From UBA2336 sp964597075 (lineage in GTDB: Bacteria > Bacteroidota > Bacteroidia > Cytophagales > Cyclobacteriaceae), in the NCBI GenBank assembly GCA_964597075.1, contig CAZQXC010000085.1, positions 1-10,694 of the forward strand: 10,694 bases of DNA, in the 5' to 3' direction. Shown piece after piece: positions 4,740 to 10,694 of this stretch; within the stretch, counting starts at the first letter, position 1; every line of letters begins with the position of its first letter. Made by a program: the position numbers and the translations under genes. A model generated the notes under the pieces. That model was not told the DNA's origin, made no database searches, and worked only from the letters and a program-made list of their open reading frames with translations.

Positions 4740-5990
4740 ATGAACCAACCCCTCATTACCAACGATGCCGTAGTACTAGGCATGCTCATGGTCATTCTGG
4801 CCTTTGTTTTCAAAACAGCTAGTGGCGATCAACCCTTTTGGAAAAAGTTTTATACGTATGTGCCCTCCCTCCTGCTTTGTTATTTTATTCCCTCCATTTT
4901 AAACTCTACGGGAATTATTTCCGGTGAACAATCAGGGTTATACAAAATTGCATCACGCTATTTACTACCAACAAGTTTGATCTTGCTAACACTCAGTATT
5001 GATTTCAAAGCTATTATGCGCTTAGGGCCTAAAGCGGTAATTATGTTTTTAGCCGGAACTGTGGGTGTGATTATTGGTGGCCCATTGGCAATTATCATCG
5101 TTTCGTTTTTTGCTCCCGATTTAATTGGCGGAGAAGGACCGGATGCTGTGTGGCGGGGCATGACTACCATTGCCGGAAGCTGGATTGGTGGTGGCGCTAA
5201 CCAGGCGGCCATGCTGGAAGTTTTTGGTGCCAGTGCAGCATTGTTCTCCATCATGGCTACGGTGGACGTTATTGTGGGAAATGTTTGGACTGCCGTACTG
5301 CTGTACGGCTCTGGCCGTGCCAACAAAATTGATAAATTTTTCAAAGCAGACTCATCAGCCATTGAGGATGTGAAAAAACGCATTGAAAGTTTTCAGCTCA
5401 GTGTGATGAAGATGCCGAAATTGGCCGATACCATGTTGATTTTTGGAATTGGTTTCGGCTTAACAGGGCTTTCGCATTACCTATCCGATTTCATTGTACC
5501 GTACATAAAAAGTCTTCCCACCGAATGGGAGCTCGACCGGTTCAGTCTGGATTCAGCTTTTTTTTGGATTGTGGTGTTAGCCACCACCTTTGGTTTAATC
5601 CTGTCGTTCACGAAAGCCCGTAACCTGGAAGGTGTGGGTGCTTCGCGATTAGGCAGCGCGTTGTTGTACGTATTGGTGGCTACTATCGGTATGCAAATGG
5701 ATTTAAAATCCATCTATTACAACATTGAACTTTTTATGGTTGGCGGTATATGGATTTTGATACATGTAATTATCCTTTTGCTTACTGCCAGGTTGATTAA
5801 GGCTCCATTCTTTTTCACCGCGGTTGGCAGCATGGCCAACATTGGAGGAGCCGCTTCAGCGCCTATTGTGGCGTCTGCCTTTCATCCATCGCTTGCACCT
5901 GTTGGTGTATTGCTGGCTGTATTGGGTTATGCCTTGGGTACATACGGGGCCTGGCTGTGCGGCATTTTGATGCAGGGTGTAGCGCCCTAA
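4740..5990 (+). CDS. DUF819 family membrane protein, putative transporter
   Basis: A 416-residue polytopic inner-membrane protein of the DUF819 (YjcL-like) family at full family length. Hydrophobic segments fill about 10-28, 40-57, 72-90, 97-124, 165-190, 230-250, 272-292, 300-320, 328-350 and 375-410, split by a polar loop (about 195-228, NKIDKFFKADSSAIEDVKKRIESF). Two glycine-rich half-repeats, GSWIGGGAN (146-154) and GSMANIGGAASAP (363-375), mark the two inverted halves typical of such carriers. Substrates of this family are largely uncharacterised. The gene lies 17 bases after the zinc-ribbon gene and points at the hydroxyproline gene set, with only 40 bases between the convergent stops. 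Uptake of hydroxyproline or a related imino acid or peptide is a guess from proximity. Confidence 0.9.
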   Translation: MNQPLITNDAVVLGMLMVILAFVFKTASGDQPFWKKFYTYVPSLLLCYFIPSILNSTGIISGEQSGLYKIASRYLLPTSLILLTLSIDFKAIMRLGPKAVIMFLAGTVGVIIGGPLAIIIVSFFAPDLIGGEGPDAVWRGMTTIAGSWIGGGANQAAMLEVFGASAALFSIMATVDVIVGNVWTAVLLYGSGRANKIDKFFKADSSAIEDVKKRIESFQLSVMKMPKLADTMLIFGIGFGLTGLSHYLSDFIVPYIKSLPTEWELDRFSLDSAFFWIVVLATTFGLILSFTKARNLEGVGASRLGSALLYVLVATIGMQMDLKSIYYNIELFMVGGIWILIHVIILLLTARLIKAPFFFTAVGSMANIGGAASAPIVASAFHPSLAPVGVLLAVLGYALGTYGAWLCGILMQGVAP

Positions 5991-5996
5991 TTCCAG

Positions 5997-6017
5997 ATTT
6001 CAAATTTCACAATTTCA
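5997..6017. repeat. Three ATTTCA words between convergent genes
   Basis: ATTTCA occurs at 5997-6002, 6004-6009 and 6012-6017 within the 40-base gap between DUF819 and the FAD dehydrogenase gene. No GC-rich terminator stem is visible here, so termination of both convergent transcripts is not explained by the sequence. Confidence 0.5.
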
Positions 6018-6030
6018 GGAAGAAACAGGA

Positions 6031-7272
6031 TTAAAACCGTTCAGGATTAAATGCGGTGATGGCAATACTGGTAGTCTCTCTTTCGAGTACTTCACTTACT
6101 AATTTTCCGGTACCCGGTCCGAGGCTAAGGCCCATCATGGAATGTCCTGTGGCAATCACAAGATTGGAAATTTTCGATGATCTTCCAATGTAGGGTAAGC
6201 CATCCGGAGAGCAGGGGCGTAAGCCGTGCCACACCTCCTCTTTCTTTGGCATAGCGACTTTCATTTCCGAGTAGTATTTAGGAATAGCCTCCACTATTCC
6301 TTTGACCCGGCTCATATTAATAGAATGATCAATACCCGTAATTTCCATGGTTCCGCCAAACCTCAAGGTGTTACCCATGGGGGTAACGGCTACCCGTTCT
6401 TCCAGGAAGATGGAAGGAATGCGGGCATTCTTCTTTACATCCTCAACCGTGAAGCTGTAACCTTTGCCCGCCTGCATCGGTAAGGTAATGTTAAGCTTTG
6501 ACACCATCACTCCTGACCACGAACCCGTGGCGATCACAACTTCATCAAATTCAAAGTCGCCCTGGTTGGTTTTAACCACCTTAATCTTTCCAAATTCAAG
6601 TTCATAATCCTGAACTACGGTAGATGTGTGAATTTTAACACCGCTATTTTGCAGAAATAGAATCAACTGACTTACCAACGCCTGCGGTGTAATGTGTGCA
6701 TCTCCCGGATAGTACACGCCACCCCTAACATTCACCCGGATGTCGGGTTCAAGTTTCTGAATTTCCTCAGGCGAAAGTACGTGTGCTTCCACACCCAGTT
6801 TGTTGGCGTACGCAGCACCTTGCTGCTCTTCATGCTCAGTTTCCTTTGTCTGGTAGAGCATGAGCAAACCTCGCTCATGATAGCCGAAATCAAAAGATAA
6901 ATCTTTTGCGAGTTGCTGATACATGGCTTTACTCAGCAAGCTGATTTCCTTTAGTGCCGGAGCGGCAGCGTCAACGTGTTTTTTGTTGGCGTGCTTATAA
7001 AACTCCCAGCCCCATTTGATCAACTCACCACTCAGGCGAGGTCTTACATAAAACGGACTCGTAGAATTAAACATCCAACGCATGCCCTTGGCAATCATAC
7101 CGGGTGATGCCAGCGGAATAATATGACTGGGTACAATCATGCCGGCATTGCCAAACGAACAACCATCCTTCAGGTCACTTTGATCGATGATGGTAACTGT
7201 ATGGCCAGCTTTCATCAAATAATATGCTGAGCTTAAACCAATGATGCCGCCTCCGATGATACCTACTCTCAT
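6031..7272 (-). CDS. FAD-dependent D-amino acid dehydrogenase, probable D-hydroxyproline dehydrogenase
   Basis: A 413-residue DAO-family (DadA-like) flavoprotein. The N-terminal Rossmann motif G7-x-G9-x-x-G12 is followed by D30 at the end of the second strand for ribose binding; the C-terminal FAD-contact block ATGHSMMGLSLGPGTGKL and the HGLRPCSPDGLPYIG segment are also present. By context it would oxidise cis-4-hydroxy-D-proline, the product of the neighbouring epimerase, to 1-pyrroline-4-hydroxy-2-carboxylate. It appears to be a single-chain enzyme, like HypO-type proteins; no small ferredoxin-like partner subunits of the heteromeric LhpBEF kind lie in this window. No transmembrane helix is seen; it may be membrane-associated to pass electrons on. 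It starts 9 bases after the epimerase stop, the tightest link of the operon, and is its last gene. General D-amino acid dehydrogenase activity is the alternative. Confidence 0.88.
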   Translation of the reverse strand: MRVGIIGGGIIGLSSAYYLMKAGHTVTIIDQSDLKDGCSFGNAGMIVPSHIIPLASPGMIAKGMRWMFNSTSPFYVRPRLSGELIKWGWEFYKHANKKHVDAAAPALKEISLLSKAMYQQLAKDLSFDFGYHERGLLMLYQTKETEHEEQQGAAYANKLGVEAHVLSPEEIQKLEPDIRVNVRGGVYYPGDAHITPQALVSQLILFLQNSGVKIHTSTVVQDYELEFGKIKVVKTNQGDFEFDEVVIATGSWSGVMVSKLNITLPMQAGKGYSFTVEDVKKNARIPSIFLEERVAVTPMGNTLRFGGTMEITGIDHSINMSRVKGIVEAIPKYYSEMKVAMPKKEEVWHGLRPCSPDGLPYIGRSSKISNLVIATGHSMMGLSLGPGTGKLVSEVLERETTSIAITAFNPERF

Positions 7273-7281
7273 GATGCTGGA

Positions 7282-8313
7282 TCAAATTACCTGAAACCCA
7301 TACGCATACGGATCATCTTCGGGATCTATTGTGATGGTATTGAAACCATAAATTTTCGCCCAACCTTCCACACTGGGAATAATGGCCGGCTTTCCGTGTA
7401 AATCGGTTACTTCTTCAATCCGGCCAATAAATTTTGAACCAATGATGCTTTCATGGATGAAATCTTCTCCGGGTTTCAATTTTCCTTTCGCATGCCATTG
7501 TGCAAGTCGTGCCGATGTGCCTGTACCGCATGGTGACCGGTCAATGGCCTTGTCGCCATAGAAAACTGCATTGCGTGCAGATGAAGTCGAATCAATTACT
7601 TTTCCTGTCCATAAAATATGACTGCACCCATTAATGGTTGGATTATCCGGATGTACGAATGAGTACTTCTCATTGATATTTTTTCGCAGCGCACGGCTCC
7701 AGTTGATAAGCTGATCGGCTGTGTAGTGTTCAAGACCAGGAAAATTTGGTTGTGGATCAACGATGGCATAGAAATTTCCGCCATAGGAAACATCCAGTGT
7801 TAGCTCACCGAGATCAGGGCAATGCACGGTAATGTTCTCTGCTGCCAGGTATGCTTTCACGTTGGTAATCTTCACCGACTTCACCTTCTTTCCCTCCTGC
7901 TTATACTCCACACGAACATGACCTGCCGGAACTTCCAGGTTCAACACACCCGGAGTTTTGGGCATAACCAGACCGTGTTCAATGGCAACCGTTACGGTGC
8001 CAATGGTACCATGACCACACATCGGTAAACAACCACTGGTTTCAATGAAGAGTATGCCCATATCGTTGATCGGATCGGAAGGTGGATATAAAATACTTCC
8101 ACTCATCATATCATGCCCCCGGGGTTCAAACATTAATCCTTTTCGTATCCAGTCATATTCACGCAAGAAATGCTGACGTTTTTCACTCATGGTCTTCCCG
8201 ATCAACAGAGGACCGCCACCGGCTACGACACGCACAGGATTGCCACAAGTATGTGCATCGATGCAGAAGAAAGTCTTTACTGGATGCTGGTTACTGGTCG
8301 TTGGTTCAAACAT
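7282..8313 (-). CDS. 4-hydroxyproline 2-epimerase (proline racemase family)
   Basis: A 343-residue proline-racemase-family enzyme that interconverts trans-4-hydroxy-L-proline and cis-4-hydroxy-D-proline by a two-base mechanism without a cofactor; equivalents are called HypE or LhpA. Both catalytic cysteines are present: C99 in MCGHGT and C262 in DRSPCGTGTSA. The second Cys separates it from trans-3-hydroxyproline dehydratases, which have Thr there. The family opening FCIDAHTCGNPVRVV (residues 16-30) and the RGHDMMSGS segment (65-73) are conserved. I keep the ATG at 8313, although the first dozen residues look like a non-conserved extension. It sits between the semialdehyde dehydrogenase (128-base gap) and the FAD dehydrogenase (9-base gap), exactly the neighbours expected for the pathway. 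Proline racemase activity is less likely. Confidence 0.92.
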   Translation of the reverse strand: MFEPTTSNQHPVKTFFCIDAHTCGNPVRVVAGGGPLLIGKTMSEKRQHFLREYDWIRKGLMFEPRGHDMMSGSILYPPSDPINDMGILFIETSGCLPMCGHGTIGTVTVAIEHGLVMPKTPGVLNLEVPAGHVRVEYKQEGKKVKSVKITNVKAYLAAENITVHCPDLGELTLDVSYGGNFYAIVDPQPNFPGLEHYTADQLINWSRALRKNINEKYSFVHPDNPTINGCSHILWTGKVIDSTSSARNAVFYGDKAIDRSPCGTGTSARLAQWHAKGKLKPGEDFIHESIIGSKFIGRIEEVTDLHGKPAIIPSVEGWAKIYGFNTITIDPEDDPYAYGFQVI

Positions 8314-8388
8314 CGTAAGAATTAATTATTGGATAGTGGCTATTATTATTTCTCGAGTACCGATCAAAGTTTAAGATTCAAGACTCAT

Positions 8389-8443
8389 GGGTTCAGAACC
8401 CCAATTCAGAAATTCAAAAATCCTAAATCTAAAATCTAAAATC
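8389..8443. repeat. Small hairpin and AAATCTA tandem between operon genes
   Basis: GGGTT-cag-AACCC (8389-8401) is followed by ATTCA words and a perfect 7-base tandem AAATCTA, 2.7 copies (8425-8443), which runs into the stop codon of the aldehyde dehydrogenase gene. The 128-base gap is long for an operon. It could be inserted repeat sequence or a processing or attenuation site. Confidence 0.6.
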
Positions 8444-9923
8444 ATTTCCTCCCCCACTCCCCGTCCCTCAGTCGCCAGATGCCCAACGGATTTTCATCCT
8501 TTAATTCATCCGGCAATAACGTATTGGAAAAATTCTGGTACGAAACCGGACGAGCGAAACGCTTGATGGCATCAGCACCAACTGCGGTAAAGCGCGAATC
8601 AGTCGTGGCTGGGAATGGTCCGCCATGGTTCATCGCTGCACAAACCTCCACACCGGTAGGCACACCGTTCAGAATGATACGGCCGGCTTTCTCCACCAGT
8701 ATGTTTAACAGGTTTTTGTGTTTTGCCACTTCTTTTTCATCGGCAATAATGGTTGTGGTTAATTGGCCGTTAACACGATTAATAACACTATGTAGCTCAT
8801 CCAGATTTTGACAGCGGATAATTATTGAAAACGGACCGAATACTTCTTCGGCAAGGGAAGGGTTCTTACAAAACTCCAGTGCGGGTGCCGAAGCCACCAG
8901 TGGCCGACCTTGCGTTTCATGGGCATCAGTTGCCGATTGCCCTTCAACCTTTACTCCTTTCTGTGCCAATGCCTGGGATAGTCTCTTCGAATAATTATCC
9001 GCTATACCCTGATGCAGCATAGTACCGGGCACGGCTTTTTGAATTTCCGTTGCCAGACTTTTTATAAACCGATCAAGACCTTCACCTTCCATGGCAATTA
9101 TCAAACCGGGGTTAGTACAGAATTGTCCAACACCAAGCGTAATGGATCCCGTCAGTTTCGCAGCCGTACCTTCGGCATCACGAACCAGTGTTTCCGGTAA
9201 AAGTATAACGGGATTGATGCTGCTCATCTCAGCAAATACCGGAATGGGTTCTGGTCGCTTATTCGCCAAATCAAACAATGCTTTTCCTCCTGCAAGTGAT
9301 CCTGTAAAACCTACCGCTTTTGTTAGTGGATGCTTGACCAACGCCTGACCGACCTCAAAGCCAGCACCATACACGTGCTGAAAAACACCTTTCGGCATCC
9401 CCGTTTTTTCCATAGCATTTTTAATTGCATCCGCTATAAGGGTGGATGTTTTCGCATGAGCCGGGTGCGCTTTTACTATTACCGTACAACCGGCCGCTAA
9501 AGCAGATGCTGTATCACCACCCGCTGTTGAATAGGCCAACGGAAAATTGGCAGCACCAAATACCACCACCGGACCAATCGGCACTAACATTTTACGGATA
9601 TCGGGTTTGGGTGTCGGCATACGTTCCGGTAATGCTGTATCAACCCTCGCTTCCACCCACGATGCCTCCTCCACCAGATCAGCAAACATGCGGCAATGCG
9701 ATGTAGTGCGACCTCGTTCATTGACAATGCGCGCTTCAGGCAGATTAGTTTCCTTCATGGCGGTTTGCACCAACTCGTTGCCTAGTGCTTCAATCTGATC
9801 CGCAATAGCACGCAAAAATTCCGCTTTCTTCTTACCCGAAAAGTTCTTGTACGAAAGAAAAGCAAGGTGTGATTCGTTCAACGCTTCGTTTACTTGCGCA
9901 ACTGTTGTATCTGTGTAATTCAT
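8442..9923 (-). CDS. Alpha-ketoglutarate semialdehyde dehydrogenase (2,5-dioxopentanoate dehydrogenase)
   Basis: A 493-residue NAD(P)-dependent aldehyde dehydrogenase of the KGSADH group. Catalytic and binding residues are in place: N126 in FGAANFP, K151 in VKAHPAH, the FTGS coenzyme loop (206-209), the general base E232 in FAEMSSINP and the nucleophile C269 in GQFCTNPG. The FAEMSSINPV and HPAHAKTS variants are typical of this group rather than of betaine or succinate-semialdehyde dehydrogenases. It would oxidise 2,5-dioxopentanoate to alpha-ketoglutarate, the last step of hydroxyproline (also of some pentose and glucarate) breakdown, in the cytosol. The gene lies 63 bases after the DHDPS-family gene. 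Sugar-acid pathways also use this enzyme, but the epimerase next door points to hydroxyproline. Confidence 0.93.
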   Translation of the reverse strand: MNYTDTTVAQVNEALNESHLAFLSYKNFSGKKKAEFLRAIADQIEALGNELVQTAMKETNLPEARIVNERGRTTSHCRMFADLVEEASWVEARVDTALPERMPTPKPDIRKMLVPIGPVVVFGAANFPLAYSTAGGDTASALAAGCTVIVKAHPAHAKTSTLIADAIKNAMEKTGMPKGVFQHVYGAGFEVGQALVKHPLTKAVGFTGSLAGGKALFDLANKRPEPIPVFAEMSSINPVILLPETLVRDAEGTAAKLTGSITLGVGQFCTNPGLIIAMEGEGLDRFIKSLATEIQKAVPGTMLHQGIADNYSKRLSQALAQKGVKVEGQSATDAHETQGRPLVASAPALEFCKNPSLAEEVFGPFSIIIRCQNLDELHSVINRVNGQLTTTIIADEKEVAKHKNLLNILVEKAGRIILNGVPTGVEVCAAMNHGGPFPATTDSRFTAVGADAIKRFARPVSYQNFSNTLLPDELKDENPLGIWRLRDGEWGRK

Positions 9924-9930
9924 AGTGGTG

Positions 9931-9980
9931 AGTAGTAAGTATCAAGTAATAAGTATTAAGATCAATCAGGTCTTACTACT
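9931..9980. repeat. Inverted repeat and AAGTA-type words between operon genes
   Basis: AGTAGTAAG (9931-9939) and CTTACTACT (9972-9980) are exact reverse complements separated by 32 bases that consist of AAGTAT/AAGTAA/AAGTAT words. The structure fills the 63-base gap between the deaminase and dehydrogenase genes. It could fold in the operon mRNA, but a terminator is unlikely since no U-tract follows. Confidence 0.5.
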
Positions 9981-9986
9981 TTAATC

Positions 9987-10694
9987 TTATAGCTTAGGTC
10001 TATTTTTTATTCCTTCCCGAATTATCCTGAGTACCCTTTCCCGCTCTTCACCAACAAGTGTTAACCGTGGGGCACGTACATGTTCGGAACCAATACCTGC
10101 TTCCTGCTCGGCCAACTTAATATACTGTACTAATTTTGGGTGAATATCCAGTTCCAACAATGGTAAAAACCACCGGTATATTTTTATGGCTTCATCAATC
10201 TTTCCGGCCTTGGTTAATTTATATACGGCTACCGTTTCTTTCGGGAACGCACACACCAGTCCGGCTACCCATCCATCTGCCCCCAACATGATCTCCTCCA
10301 TGGCAATGGTGTCTACACCGCAAAGAATTTTAAAGCGATCACCAAAGCGGTTGATCATGCGGGTAACGTTCGAAGCGTCACGCGTTGATTCTTTCACCGC
10401 TTGTATGTTTTTATTTTCCGCCAGCTCATCAAACATTTCCAATGTCACTTCAATTTTATAATCTACCGGATTATTATAGATCATAATCGGTAAGCTGCTT
10501 GACTCTGCAACTGCTTTAAAATAAGCAACTGTCTCGCGATGGTCGGATTTATAGCGCATGGGGGGAAGCATCATCAATCCGGTTGCTCCGTACTTTTCTG
10601 CTTCGGCCGCAAGTTTCACCGCTTCGCGTGTGCTGCCTTCAGCAATATTCATAACAACAGGTACCTTACCCGCCACCTTATCTACCGCGAATTT
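9987..10694 (-). CDS. DHDPS-family lyase, probable 1-pyrroline-4-hydroxy-2-carboxylate deaminase, partial
   Basis: 236 codons of a dihydrodipicolinate-synthase/N-acetylneuraminate-lyase family protein; the N-terminal part lies beyond the right edge. The frame is open to the last base (the edge reads KFAVDKVAGKVPVV), so the GTG at 10676 is internal. The TIM-barrel signatures seen are the GATGLMMLPP strand, the catalytic Tyr in IMIYNNP and the Schiff-base Lys in AVKEST, followed by GVDTIAMEEIMLGADGWVAG. True dihydrodipicolinate synthase is less likely because the following genes form a hydroxyproline set; HypD/LhpC members of this family deaminate and dehydrate 1-pyrroline-4-hydroxy-2-carboxylate to alpha-ketoglutarate semialdehyde, the substrate of the next enzyme. 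The substrate assignment rests on context, since the visible residues fit several family members. Confidence 0.85.
   Translation of the reverse strand, partial: KFAVDKVAGKVPVVMNIAEGSTREAVKLAAEAEKYGATGLMMLPPMRYKSDHRETVAYFKAVAESSSLPIMIYNNPVDYKIEVTLEMFDELAENKNIQAVKESTRDASNVTRMINRFGDRFKILCGVDTIAMEEIMLGADGWVAGLVCAFPKETVAVYKLTKAGKIDEAIKIYRWFLPLLELDIHPKLVQYIKLAEQEAGIGSEHVRAPRLTLVGEERERVLRIIREGIKNRPKL

Noticed and set aside
4958..5383. Long minus-strand ORF inside the DUF819 gene
   Set aside because: It is an antisense shadow of a well-supported membrane protein gene.
10674..10676. GTG as start codon of the DHDPS-family gene
   Set aside because: The frame stays open and family-like to the window edge, and the barrel would lack its first strands; the gene is simply cut by the window.

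Overview
The window looks like chromosomal DNA of a Bacteroidota bacterium, most likely of the order Cytophagales. I base this on the protein types (a BatA-domain protein next to a dihydroorotase-family protein, a short SSB, a Bacteroidota-type DUF2116-like zinc-ribbon protein), the lack of strong Shine-Dalgarno sequences, and gaps between genes filled with AT-rich repeated words. This assignment is inference; there is no rRNA or marker gene to fix it.

Region 1 (1-2705, minus strand): a BatA/von Willebrand factor A membrane protein is followed 6 bases later by a dihydroorotase-family gene that runs off the left edge. The dihydroorotase-like protein lacks the HxH metal-binding motif.

Region 2 (2706-3814): a repeat-rich island between the batA-like gene and ssb. 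It holds a small two-helix membrane ORF between two 38-base direct repeats. Next to it is a stand-alone GIY-YIG nuclease gene tightly bracketed by GC-rich palindromes that share an ATCGCG/CGCGAT core. The nuclease and its palindromes look like a very small mobile or domesticated element, and are the best candidate here for an undescribed system. An intrinsic terminator for ssb follows.

Region 3 (3815-5990): a short single-stranded DNA-binding protein on the minus strand, with another palindromic repeat in its leader, diverges from a zinc-ribbon protein. The zinc-ribbon gene is followed on the plus strand by a DUF819 membrane protein, a putative transporter.

Region 4 (6031-10694, minus strand): four consecutive genes match the whole trans-4-hydroxy-L-proline degradation route. 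In transcription order they are a DHDPS-family deaminase (5' end cut by the window), an alpha-ketoglutarate semialdehyde dehydrogenase, a 4-hydroxyproline 2-epimerase and a FAD-dependent D-amino acid (D-hydroxyproline) dehydrogenase. Together they would convert hydroxyproline, for example from collagen-like proteins, into alpha-ketoglutarate. The convergent DUF819 protein is a candidate importer by proximity only. I saw no tRNA, rRNA, CRISPR array, integrase or transposase.
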